A stretch of DNA of 64,000 bases from Ciceribacter thiooxidans (GTDB taxonomy: Bacteria > Pseudomonadota > Alphaproteobacteria > Rhizobiales > Rhizobiaceae): assembly GCF_014126615.1 (NCBI RefSeq), contig NZ_CP059897.1, forward strand, positions 930,001 to 994,000, in the 5' to 3' direction. The translations under genes were made by a program, and so were the position numbers. The notes below the pieces were generated by a model, which had not been told where the DNA came from, made no database searches, and was given only the letters and a program-made list of their open reading frames with translations. Below, one piece after another: positions 45,465-54,129 of this stretch; the stretch's first letter is position 1, and every line of letters starts with the position of its first letter.

Positions 45465-47101
45465 CAGGCCGCCTCCTGTCGAGCATTGCCGGCGGGGGAC
45501 CAGTTCCACGGTAACAGTTCCGGCAGCCTGGATACTGGGATGCTTGGGAGCCGGGCGAGGACATCCGCCAGCCAAGCCTGCGGGTCGATATCGTTCATCT
45601 TCGCCGTGACGATCAGCGAATACATGAACGCGCCGCGATCGCCGCCGCGCTGCGATCCGGCGAAAAGCCATGCCCGTCGCCCCAGAGCGACACCGCGCAG
45701 GGCGCGCTCGGCCGCATTGTTCGTCAGACAAAGCCTGCCGTCATCGAGGAAACGGGTGAAGGCCTCCCAGCGCCCCTCCTTCTCGAACATGTAGTTGATC
45801 GCCTTGGTGACGGGATTGTGCTTCGACATTTGCGCGCGCTGAGCCTTGAGCCAGTCGTGCAGTTCCTCGACGAGATGGCTCGCATGCTGCCGCCTCGCCG
45901 CAAGCCGCGCCTCGGCGGGCATGCCGTTTATGCCACGTTCGATATCGAACAGGGCGTCGATGCGGGCCACAGCCTCAAGCGCGACAGGCGAGATCTCGTG
46001 GGCGGGTTTGCCCTTGCGCACATTGCCGGCAATGTCTGCGAGCTCGAAGAACTTGCGCCGTGCATGGCTCCAGCACAGGGCGCTGAGCACCGGCGCGGGA
46101 CTGCGGTCGGCACGATAGAGGTCGTTGTAGCCGCCGTAGGCGTCGGCTTGCAGCGTGCCCTGCCATCCAACGAGATGCCGGTTGGGGTGGATCTTCTCGC
46201 GATCGGGGGAGAAGTAGAAGAGCGCTGCGGGAGGAGCGCCGCCCGCGAAGGGGCGGTCGTCGCGGACGTAGGTCCAGAGCCTGGCCTGCCGCGTTGCGCC
46301 CCGAGCCAGAAGCGGCACGGTGGTATCATCGCCATGCAACCGTTCGGCGGCCAGAACATGGGCGCGGATCAGATCATGAATCGGCTGGAGGGCGGTCGCA
46401 CAAGCACCGACCTGATCGGCCAGCGTGGAGAGGCTGAGATCGACGCCTTCCCTGGCGTAACGCTCGGCCTGGCGGTTCAAGGGCTGATGCTGGCCGAACT
46501 TCTCGAAGAGGATCGTCGCGAGCAGGTTCGGTCCTGCCCATCCGCGCGGTGTGGCGTGGAAAGGTGCTGGTGGCTGCGAGATCTTCTCGCAATCCCGACA
46601 GGTGAACTTCTCGCGCACCGTCTGGATCACTTTCCACTGGCGAGGGATCACCTCCAGCGTCTCGGTGATGTCTTCGCCCATCTTCACGATCCGCGCCGAA
46701 CCGCAGCAGGTGCAGCTCGAGGGGACCTCTATGACCACGCGCTCGCGCGGCAAGTGCACCGGGAACGGTTTACGGGCCGGACGACGGCGTTCGAAGGCAG
46801 AAACATTCGTGATCTTTGCCGCGGCGCGTTCTGCCGCGATCTCGTCCTCGGTGGCGTCGGCCTCGAGTTCTTCGAGCTCCAGTTCCATCTGTTCGATCAG
46901 CCGGGCGCGGCGTTCCGAACTCTGGCCATACTGCGCCCGCCGCAGTTTGGCGATCTCGAGTTTGAGGTGCCTGATCATCGCCTCGGACGTCGTGACGACA
47001 GCCCGCACCTGTGCGAGGTCGGCCTCGGCCGAAGCGGCACGTGCCTCCGATGCCGCAAGCGCGGCGCGCAATCTGGCAATCTCCAAGGCTGCTTCGTCCA
47101 T
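45464..47101 (-). CDS. tnpC: IS66 transposase TnpC
   Basis: 545 aa. There is an N-terminal coiled-coil/leucine-zipper stretch, a zinc-finger region (CTCCGSARIVKMGE and FTCRDC) and the DDE transposase core (HGDDTTVPLLARG, LQADAYGGYNDLY and the Glu in NNAAERALRGVALGRRAW). The IS66 C-terminal block YSLIVTAKMNDIDPQAWLAD follows. Complete and apparently functional. Confidence 0.95.
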   Translation of the reverse strand: MDEAALEIARLRAALAASEARAASAEADLAQVRAVVTTSEAMIRHLKLEIAKLRRAQYGQSSERRARLIEQMELELEELEADATEDEIAAERAAAKITNVSAFERRRPARKPFPVHLPRERVVIEVPSSCTCCGSARIVKMGEDITETLEVIPRQWKVIQTVREKFTCRDCEKISQPPAPFHATPRGWAGPNLLATILFEKFGQHQPLNRQAERYAREGVDLSLSTLADQVGACATALQPIHDLIRAHVLAAERLHGDDTTVPLLARGATRQARLWTYVRDDRPFAGGAPPAALFYFSPDREKIHPNRHLVGWQGTLQADAYGGYNDLYRADRSPAPVLSALCWSHARRKFFELADIAGNVRKGKPAHEISPVALEAVARIDALFDIERGINGMPAEARLAARRQHASHLVEELHDWLKAQRAQMSKHNPVTKAINYMFEKEGRWEAFTRFLDDGRLCLTNNAAERALRGVALGRRAWLFAGSQRGGDRGAFMYSLIVTAKMNDIDPQAWLADVLARLPSIPVSRLPELLPWNWSPAGNARQEAA

Positions 47102-47161
47102 GGCGGGAAACTACCATGCTGCCCGCCAAAAAACCAAACAAAAACATAGAAATATGAACGG

Positions 47162-47512
47162 TCAACCCGCCTTCGAAGGTCGCTGTGTCCAGCGTGGATT
47201 CCGCCAATCGATCCCTTCCAGGAGGTAGCCCAATTGCGCTGACGAAACAGGAACGGCAGAGCCGTTCTGGCTAACCGGCCAGATGAACTTCCCGGCCTCG
47301 AGACGCTTCATATAGAGCGACATGCCGACCCCATCGTGCCACAGGATCTTGATCAGATCGCCCTTGCGCCCCCGAAAGCAAAATAGCTCGCCGCCATGGG
47401 GATCGCGTCCGAGCCCTTCCTGCACCTTCAGCGCCAGGCTGTTCATGCCGCAACGCATGTCTGTCACGCCACCCGCGATCCACACCTTCACCCCTGCTGG
47501 AAAGGCGATCAT
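47162..47512 (-). CDS. tnpB: IS66 accessory protein TnpB
   Basis: 116 aa, usual IS66 Orf2 size. Characteristic VWIAGGVTDMRCGMNSLALK and PHGGELFCFRGRKGDLIK, then LYMKRLEAGKFIWP. It overlaps tnpA by four bases. Required for transposition together with TnpA and TnpC in IS66 elements. Confidence 0.95.
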   Translation of the reverse strand: MIAFPAGVKVWIAGGVTDMRCGMNSLALKVQEGLGRDPHGGELFCFRGRKGDLIKILWHDGVGMSLYMKRLEAGKFIWPVSQNGSAVPVSSAQLGYLLEGIDWRNPRWTQRPSKAG

Positions 47513-47916
47513 GACGCATCCAGAACCGGCAACAGACGGGCCAGGATGTTCGGATCAAGCGTCGCCGGGATCGTCAGGCGGCGGCCATTCGGTAGACCGA
47601 TCTCGATCTGCACCTCGTCGTCAGACCGAGGCTGCAACACCACCTCACGCGGCCCGGCTTCCGGTGGCGAAATCGCCAGCGGCACGAAGCCATGGGCAGC
47701 CGCACCGCCAAGAGCGCCGCTCCGGTATTCCCGACGCCAGGTTGTCAGCAGCGAGCGCGATAGCCCGTGGCGCCGAGCCGTCGCCGAACCCTGCCGATAG
47801 CCCTGCAAGCTCTCCTCGACGATGCGGATCTTCTCTTCATCCGTCCAGTCCCGCCGGCGGCCAAGATCATCGGCAGGCAGGACCTCAATTTGTGAAATGA
47901 CTGTAGCGCATGACAT
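47509..47916 (-). CDS. tnpA: IS66 accessory protein TnpA
   Basis: 135 aa from MSCATVISQIEVL (an ATG seven codons earlier is possible). N-terminal HTH_Tnp_1-like region WTDEEKIRIVEESLQGYR, then GLSRSLLTTWRREYRSGAL; Ala/Pro-rich middle and a C-terminal LPNGRRLTIPATLDP. First gene of the IS66 operon. Confidence 0.92.
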   Translation of the reverse strand: MSCATVISQIEVLPADDLGRRRDWTDEEKIRIVEESLQGYRQGSATARRHGLSRSLLTTWRREYRSGALGGAAAHGFVPLAISPPEAGPREVVLQPRSDDEVQIEIGLPNGRRLTIPATLDPNILARLLPVLDAS

Positions 47917-47976
47917 AAGGCATGCACTTAAAGCCATTTATCAAATCAGGGCAGACGGCCTTTGGCGGAGGCATAC

Positions 47977-47984
47977 GATTAATG
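47977..47984. repeat. IS66 target-site duplication, right copy
   Basis: GATTAATG directly next to the right IS end; identical to the left copy. Confidence 0.9.
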
Positions 47985-48700
47985 ATCCCAGTGTAAGCGT
48001 TAAACGGAGATTGACCCGGACCGTAGACGTTCTGAAACCGCAGGATCGAAAGCGGCACCCCTATCGCGCTACACCATGCGCCAAGAATTTGCTCCTGTGC
48101 GAGCTTAGTTGCGCCGTACACGCTCGTTGGTTTCGGAACAGTGGAACCCGCACGGTGCGGCAGCGGTGACATCTCACGGGCATCTTGATTGGTGAAATTC
48201 CATCGCCCAGCCTCTAAGGCTTCTACTCCTCGGATGCCCGGGTAACAGACCTCCCCATCTGGGTCTTTCCATGCTCCCTCTCCGTAAACGGCGCGACTGG
48301 AGGAGAGCAGCACGTGGTCCGGACGGTAGGAAGCTTCAAGAAGAGCGTCGAGCATCCTTGTTGTTCCCACCACGTTCACCATAGCGTGGCGAGACGACTC
48401 AGTGAGCGACTGGCCCGTCCCGGTCTCCGCAGCCAAATGAACCAGGATGCGTGGCTTCCACTTCGATAGAACCTGCCTCCAAGATTCGCCATCACAGATG
48501 TCCATCACGAACAGATTCACGTAATCGGGCATAAGCTCGGGGCGAGTCTGTCCGGGATGCACCTGAGGATGGAGGTTGTCGACGGCGACGATCGGTAGAC
48601 CGAAAGACAGTAGAAGCGATGATAACTTACAACCAATAAAGCCAGCACCTCCCGTGATCATAATGCAATTTTGTCCTGTCAACGCCGTTTCCTCGCTCAT
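47977..48700 (-). pseudogene. 5' part of dTDP-L-rhamnose 4-epimerase-like gene, split by IS66
   Basis: Encodes the NAD-binding part of an extended [21 protein letters not shown] (GxxGxxG), ILVHLAAETGTGQSL, LLSSSRAVYGEGAW and the active-site SVYGATK (YxxxK). It ends in NVYGPGQSPFNAYTGIIN, where IS66 begins. Insert segments such as the long GEVCYPGIRGVEALEAGRW match dTDP-L-rhamnose 4-epimerases. A truncated product lacking the substrate-binding C-terminus might still be made. Confidence 0.85.
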
Positions 48701-48843
48701 CATGTCGGATCGTGCCTTCGCATACCCCTGCGGCTCGATATAGTAAAGCTGTTCGCGCGCTATCTCAGTCCCACGATTTACCTCGCGTCGTGTGGGCGAC
48801 ATGATACGATTGTGGCAACTTCTCTCACTCGCGGGTTGGGACG

Positions 48844-49791
48844 CTACTTTGAACCCTCAAAAAGGAGGTCAAGCCGCTGTTGTTGTTTGGGCGAGACCTC
48901 CTCGAGTGCAAAGTGACAACTCGCGCATGGTCCGTCTTTGGGACCGTCACGTAGAAGGGAGCGCCTGAATGTCGCGGCCTTGCCGTTGGCATAGCTCAGG
49001 AAGAGGTCGTCTCCCTGGTCGATGTCACCGAGTACATACTCGCCGTGTTCTGCGATATCGGAACGATAATTGCAGCACGGCATCATTTGGCCGGTGTAGT
49101 CGATATACACGCCCCAGAAAGGTTGGCTACATGGTAAGGTACGAACGTAGTCGCGCTTTATGTCCACCTGGTTGCCACGGCTTGTACCGTTCTCAGAAAA
49201 ATTTCGACCATAAAGCCTCAGGTTCATGTCTTTGAAGTGCAACTTCATTTCATACCATAGACCCGGGTCATCTCGCGTAACGTCATACGGTATTTGGAGA
49301 CGTCGTAAACTCTGCTGTGCTCTTCGTTTCGTCTTTTCGTGATTGTATTTCTCGCCATTCTGCAAATATATCTGTATATTTATAGATCTGAATCCAGAAC
49401 TATATAGATCATCGAGGTATCCTATGTCGAGATAGTCGCCGTTGGTGTTCGTATGGAGGCGCGCCTTTGGTAGTGCGGCTCGCGCCTGCGCTGCTCGCTC
49501 AAGAATTACGCGGTCTGCAAGCGGTTCGTTATATCGGCTGAAGCTTATGACCCCGCGATACTCTACCTCCGCCAATTGGGAGATTATGCGAGTGTAGGTC
49601 GCCGGTGACATATGAATATTCCGACTGATACGGTCTATATGTGCGTTTGGACAAAACCAACATTTTCTGTTGCAGTAGGAAAACAGCTCGATCTCCACCA
49701 TTGAAACGGTTCGTCGAAACAGGTTTCGCGCAACACCACGATCATCCAACGCGGCGAGATGATCGGGCTCAATGAGATCAAAGTAGCTCAT
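48844..49791 (-). CDS. Radical SAM protein with SPASM-like C-terminus
   Basis: 315 aa. The radical SAM 4Fe-4S motif CNRKCWFC (CxxxCxxC) is near residue 40, followed by ISFSRYNEPLADRV as the SAM-binding GGE-like region. The C-terminal part has extra cysteines in YIDYTGQMMPCCNYRSD and GPCASCHF, as in SPASM auxiliary clusters. In a polysaccharide locus it could remodel a sugar or a peptide decoration. The substrate is unknown. Encoded between GSCFA and the epimerase. Confidence 0.82.
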   Translation of the reverse strand: MSYFDLIEPDHLAALDDRGVARNLFRRTVSMVEIELFSYCNRKCWFCPNAHIDRISRNIHMSPATYTRIISQLAEVEYRGVISFSRYNEPLADRVILERAAQARAALPKARLHTNTNGDYLDIGYLDDLYSSGFRSINIQIYLQNGEKYNHEKTKRRAQQSLRRLQIPYDVTRDDPGLWYEMKLHFKDMNLRLYGRNFSENGTSRGNQVDIKRDYVRTLPCSQPFWGVYIDYTGQMMPCCNYRSDIAEHGEYVLGDIDQGDDLFLSYANGKAATFRRSLLRDGPKDGPCASCHFALEEVSPKQQQRLDLLFEGSK

Positions 49792-50000
49792 TGATCAGTC
49801 TCCCTTCATAGAGCTTTCTTGGCGAAAGCAAGTCCAGCTTTCTGACTCTAAGGTGCCGTGTCTCCTGCTCGGATCTCTTGGAGAGGCGTCCGCATGCAAG
49901 CAGAAAATGAACACGTGCCGCCCGTCTGGCGAAACAATTAAGGGGCTATTATGCCGTACAGAGCTACTCCGCCAAATAGGCAGCTGTCTCCAGCGTATGT

Positions 50001-51083
50001 CTACTCACGCTTTTCAAGACGAGCCTCGTCGCATTCGACTTCGACGAACTGCTGGGCGATTTGTTGAACACTTGTTGCGCCCGGCACAGCTGTCGGTGGG
50101 ACCTTGGGCAGTTCCTCGGCGGGGCTTTGGCTCAGAAAATGACGCGCAAAAACACGCATGACGTGATCAACTCCTGCCTCGTCAATCTCGCGAAGATCCT
50201 CGCCATAGTACCGGCCACGCGCGTGCGGTCCCGTGATGATCTCGTAGGAGGGAAAGTAGTGCACGTTTTCGAACTGTCGAGTCAGCGTGTCGCAAACCAC
50301 CCGGAGCACCGATTTGGAGTAGGTAGTGGACACAAGTACGTGCCTGTCTTCCTTGGTTGCGACGAGAGGAACGGGAGAAACTGTAAGAATAACCTTGGCT
50401 TTCGGATTGATGTTGCTCAAAAGACGAAGAAAGTCTCTCATGTCATCAAGAACGTCGTCGTAACTGAAATTGCAAAAAACGTGCTTCCCGGAATCGAAGC
50501 GACCGTCAACGACCCCTGGGCATATCGGATATACTGTTCCATCCTCGCTGTTCAACCAGGCCTCTGTCAGGCCAAGCGTAAAGATAAAGAAGTCAAGCTT
50601 CTGAAACATCTCCCGGACGCAGGATAAATGGTAATCACGATCTCGCACGAGTTCTGCAAGCGTTCTGTATCCTCCCGGTTGTGTAGTAGGGCGAAGCGGA
50701 TCAACGAACACGCCCGTCGTGTTCCAATGGTCGTCGACGGGCCTGAAATCTTGAAAGGCCCGCTTATACAGCTGCAACAATTGCCTTGCGGTGTAGATGT
50801 TCCCGTAACGAGCGGAAAAGAGCCCGTAATTCTGCTCCTTTCCTACGTCGTCATTAAGAACCGGATGAATGTTCTCCGCCACATAGTAACTGTAACCACT
50901 CTGTCGCAAACGTCGGGCGAGATGTTGGGCAAAGCAACTTCCGGCGGTCGCAATAAGATGGTGGCGTTCAATAAATCGCGGGCTGGTTGTAACAGGATCT
51001 ACATCTCCAGATGAAACGCGCGAAACAGAACGTGACCAGAACGCATAATCCGGAAGCTCTTTGTAAGGATGTCGACTAACCAA
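50001..51083 (-). CDS. GSCFA-domain protein
   Basis: 360 aa. The defining TAGSCFAQHLARRLRQSG motif is at about residue 35-50, with the later SPVPLVATKEDRHVLVSTTYSKS and NVHYFPSYEIITGPHARGRY typical of the family, which belongs to the SGNH-hydrolase-like superfamily. I chose the TTG (then VSRHPYKELPDYAFW) because it follows AGAGG and comes just after the stop of the upstream gene; a longer frame overlaps that gene. GSCFA proteins are frequent in bacterial polysaccharide gene clusters, function undefined. Confidence 0.8.
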   Translation of the reverse strand: MVSRHPYKELPDYAFWSRSVSRVSSGDVDPVTTSPRFIERHHLIATAGSCFAQHLARRLRQSGYSYYVAENIHPVLNDDVGKEQNYGLFSARYGNIYTARQLLQLYKRAFQDFRPVDDHWNTTGVFVDPLRPTTQPGGYRTLAELVRDRDYHLSCVREMFQKLDFFIFTLGLTEAWLNSEDGTVYPICPGVVDGRFDSGKHVFCNFSYDDVLDDMRDFLRLLSNINPKAKVILTVSPVPLVATKEDRHVLVSTTYSKSVLRVVCDTLTRQFENVHYFPSYEIITGPHARGRYYGEDLREIDEAGVDHVMRVFARHFLSQSPAEELPKVPPTAVPGATSVQQIAQQFVEVECDEARLEKRE

Positions 51084-51097
51084 GGCATTGACCTCTA

Positions 51098-51880
51098 TCA
51101 GGAGCTGGCTACTGCTGCCTTTATTTTCTTTAATACCTCTTCGCCATACCACGCCGAGCCGTGAGTCGCATCGCCCGCCCAAGCATGCCTGACCAGAAAC
51201 CCATTCTCGTCTATCGCCGTTTCGGGTGCCGTCAAAAACGTCCACCCCTCCTTTTTTGCGGCTTCCTGAAGCGCTATCCGATTAAGAAGCCACAACTTGT
51301 ATCGCAATACGGCGGGGGCCGGAGTGAGCCTTTCGGCACTATAGTTATTCTTGAACCACTGGTCGAGATTCCTGGATATGTGTTCGTTGTCTGCGATTGG
51401 TGGCGGTGGCTCTATCCAGAGGACCTTTTGAGGTTTTGCCGCTGCCCCGGCTGCCTTCAGAAAATCGACAAATGGGGCATAGTGTTTACGAAAATAGTGG
51501 AGAAATTGCTCCACGGGAACTGTGCGTACCCCTTGAGACACTTGAAGATCTGGGCGACCCGGTATCACAACGTCGTATTCTGGGTCTTGTTGAATCAAGC
51601 CGGTCGCATTGTGTATGTTGCCGGCCATTATTGAAACCAGAACGCGCTGCCGTCTGGGCTCGAAGAGTCCGGCCTTCAGTAACGCGTCACCGAGTGTCAT
51701 GTTTATGGTGCCGTCAGCCAACAGCAGTGGCGACTGGGTCTTGCTCTTGGCGTCAATAGGAACAAAGGCATATTTTTCTTCGGCGCAACTTGACGCAACG
51801 CTCGTGGCAGAACGAGACGCAGCCATCACAGCCTGTAAATGACTGTGTCCGACCAGTACGATATTGGTCTCAGCGTGCAT
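51098..51880 (-). CDS. SGNH-hydrolase-like protein of polysaccharide locus
   Basis: 260 aa. VLVGHSHLQAVM at the start resembles block I of SGNH/GDSL esterases with Ser in GHSH; GNIHN is a candidate block III and DATHGSAWYGEE gives the DxxH dyad of block V. No signal peptide. Such proteins add or remove acyl groups on glycans. Followed 14 bp later by the GSCFA gene, which has a related fold, so the pair may act together. Confidence 0.68.
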   Translation of the reverse strand: MHAETNIVLVGHSHLQAVMAASRSATSVASSCAEEKYAFVPIDAKSKTQSPLLLADGTINMTLGDALLKAGLFEPRRQRVLVSIMAGNIHNATGLIQQDPEYDVVIPGRPDLQVSQGVRTVPVEQFLHYFRKHYAPFVDFLKAAGAAAKPQKVLWIEPPPPIADNEHISRNLDQWFKNNYSAERLTPAPAVLRYKLWLLNRIALQEAAKKEGWTFLTAPETAIDENGFLVRHAWAGDATHGSAWYGEEVLKKIKAAVASS

Positions 51881-51924
51881 GATATTCCTTCCCCTTGGAG
51901 TCTCTCAAGACTGCTACAACGGTA

Positions 51925-54105
51925 TCAAAGTCTAGGCGGCGATTTCGCAAATAGTGTAGCTTTTGCCATCATATCGACCGGCGACACTCTTGTCGGGGAG
52001 AGGCCCATTGTAAAGTAGTCAGTCAAGCGTGTTCTCACATTCCGCGTCAGATACTCGGCAAGCCCCTGACTTCCACGAGCGGTGTATGCCTCCCGGATTT
52101 GCTCAGCTTCGTCGAGACGTCTCATCAGCTGACTGGGTGAAAACAATTCCCCTACGGGAACAAGATGGTGGAACAGGTTGAACGCGACGAGCCGGCGCTG
52201 CAAAAGAAGCAGATCGGTCAGGTCTCGGTGCTCAACAAGATCTTCCAGCTTCGCGGTGTGTCCCGGCAAGTCGAACGAGCTGCGGCCCATCAACACGACT
52301 GGTGTGCCCATCAGCATGGCCTCAAATGCCATCGAACTATTGACGGATACCACCGCGTCTGCATGCTTCAATAGGCCAATCTGCTGTGACGGGCCGATCC
52401 TTTCGTCGAACCAGATGACCTTCTCCTGGTCCTGTGACAGCTGCCACTCTCGGCACTTCTGATGGTCTGCTCTTACGTAGGCGGCGCGTTCGGCACCCGG
52501 ATGCGGTCGAATAATGCATGTCCATCCTGATTCAATCAGAGGCGGAACTACATCGCTCAGAAAATCGGCGAACGAGGTATACCTATCGGCATGGAGGAGG
52601 AAATTGGCGTCGTCCGCAAGTTGAAGCGGGAGAAGCGCTATTTTCCGCGCATCGGCACGAACATTTCGGTAAAGATCGGGCATGGGGGGCACATCTACGC
52701 CACAACGGGCGACAAACTGGTCCAACCATCGCTCGGTTTCAAGTTCAGGAAGCACGAATCCTTCAGGCAACTTGGACATCACGCAGGCTGCGTTGACGCC
52801 AAACGGATCGCAGTGTCCAGTCTCCAGGAACGGAATACGAGTCGGTCCCAGCTCCAGCGAAACGTGGTTCAAATCGTTGTCGCTGCAGTATCTTGCAACG
52901 GCACCATTCACGCCCCAGGTCAGAACTGTACGGAATTGGAAGGTATCGTACGCGCGATCTAGCAGTTCTCGTTCGAGTTCATAGATAGCTCCGCGTCCTC
53001 GCATGAGATCTGTCCAAAGGGCCACCCCGGTCCCGTCCCATTCCGCAAGATCGTCACCGTCCACGAAGGACTCGATACGGGAGACTAGGCTACTATTTTG
53101 CTCAAAGGCCCAGTTCGTCCTTGAGAACGAAGTCACTAGTGGTTTGTATCTTTGCGAGTAAGTAACGCGGAGATGACCGTACTGGTTTTGTTTCGGGAGA
53201 TTCGACATGCCGATGCCGAACGAATATACGACCCAGCTGTAGGCGGTCCCACCTCGGATCGGAAAGGGTTCCGTCCAGAAAAGTACGAATGGATCAAACT
53301 CTTTCCGGAAAAGACTGTTCTTGAGTCTTCCGTTTGCCCGACGCCCCTCTCTTCTAAGTGCCAGTTTTTTGGCTGCAAGCTCGGGCTCATCATAGTCGGA
53401 TACGATCGAGTTTGTTCCGTCCTTGCGGACGGTTCTCATCAACGCTGGCACTCTTTCCGCCACAACTGAAAAGGAAGAAGGATACTGTAACGAAATTCGT
53501 AAATGGAAGTTGTAATCTTCCTCATACACTATCGATTCGTCAAAATGTAGATCGTTATTGTCGACCTTAGATCTGTCAACGACGAAGCAACCCATCTGAA
53601 ATTGAGGGTTTTCGAACAAGGATTGGAGTCTAACATGCTCCTTGACGAAGAATTTCTTGTTTACCGTGTAGTTGTATGTACGTGAGGTCGCTTGCTCGAC
53701 GAGAATCATCCCCGAATACGAAATTGCTGCTTGGCTCTCTCTAAGAGAGTCGATCAGGCGCTCGTAATGGTGTTGACCGCAGAAATCATCATAGTCCAAG
53801 ACCGCAAAAAAACGCGAGTCCGATGTTTCACGGATGCCCAGATTGAGCAGATGCGACCGCAGATCCTCAGGTTCGGAAAGGTCGAGGTTGAGAACTCGTG
53901 GGTTTACGTGACCGCTCCAGCTGAACTGCTCCAGCAGAGCCTGAACCTCCGCGATTTCGTCGGAGCTGAAGCGCTGAGTGAGCAGAACGGGTTCGACGTC
54001 GCGAAATGTCTGTCCCGCCAGTGTCAGGAGGCATATAGATAATTGCTCCAGATGGTTCAAATCATGGAAACGAATTAGGACCGAGATCTTCTCTTTATAC
54101 ATCAT
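51925..54105 (-). CDS. GT2 domain fused to a capsule-synthesis (KpsC/KpsS-like) domain
   Basis: 726 aa from an ATG preceded by GGAG; upstream TTG/ATG alternatives add up to seven codons. The N-terminal 230 residues are a GT2-like GT-A fold: ISVLIRFHDLNHLEQLS and FFAVLDYDDFCGQHHYERL with the DxD site. The C-terminal 300 residues resemble the Capsule_synth fold: IIRPHPGAERAAYV, then VSVNSSMAFEALMLGTPVVL-like spacing and a late RLDEAEQIREAY. A two-activity enzyme is plausible. Confidence 0.72.
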   Translation of the reverse strand: MMYKEKISVLIRFHDLNHLEQLSICLLTLAGQTFRDVEPVLLTQRFSSDEIAEVQALLEQFSWSGHVNPRVLNLDLSEPEDLRSHLLNLGIRETSDSRFFAVLDYDDFCGQHHYERLIDSLRESQAAISYSGMILVEQATSRTYNYTVNKKFFVKEHVRLQSLFENPQFQMGCFVVDRSKVDNNDLHFDESIVYEEDYNFHLRISLQYPSSFSVVAERVPALMRTVRKDGTNSIVSDYDEPELAAKKLALRREGRRANGRLKNSLFRKEFDPFVLFWTEPFPIRGGTAYSWVVYSFGIGMSNLPKQNQYGHLRVTYSQRYKPLVTSFSRTNWAFEQNSSLVSRIESFVDGDDLAEWDGTGVALWTDLMRGRGAIYELERELLDRAYDTFQFRTVLTWGVNGAVARYCSDNDLNHVSLELGPTRIPFLETGHCDPFGVNAACVMSKLPEGFVLPELETERWLDQFVARCGVDVPPMPDLYRNVRADARKIALLPLQLADDANFLLHADRYTSFADFLSDVVPPLIESGWTCIIRPHPGAERAAYVRADHQKCREWQLSQDQEKVIWFDERIGPSQQIGLLKHADAVVSVNSSMAFEAMLMGTPVVLMGRSSFDLPGHTAKLEDLVEHRDLTDLLLLQRRLVAFNLFHHLVPVGELFSPSQLMRRLDEAEQIREAYTARGSQGLAEYLTRNVRTRLTDYFTMGLSPTRVSPVDMMAKATLFAKSPPRL

Positions 54106-54129
54106 GCGCGAGACTCCATTCATCAAAAG

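Larger units (their letters stand above)
45138..47976 (-). mobile_element. Complete IS66-family element (2839 bp)
   Basis: Carries tnpA, tnpB, tnpC and a 99-codon passenger gene on the minus strand. The ends are imperfect inverted repeats: GTAAGCATCCGGCCAAGGCCG on the left and, on the complement of the right end, GTATGCCTCCGCCAAAGGCCG (four mismatches in 21). Both ends are bordered by the same octamer GATTAATG. Insertion split an NDP-sugar epimerase gene; deleting the element plus one octamer restores an open frame. The perfect duplication argues for a recent insertion. Confidence 0.93.

Noticed and set aside
45818..47149. 443-codon plus-strand frame opposite tnpC
   Set aside because: Antisense shadow of the IS66 transposase, an effect of GC-rich codons.
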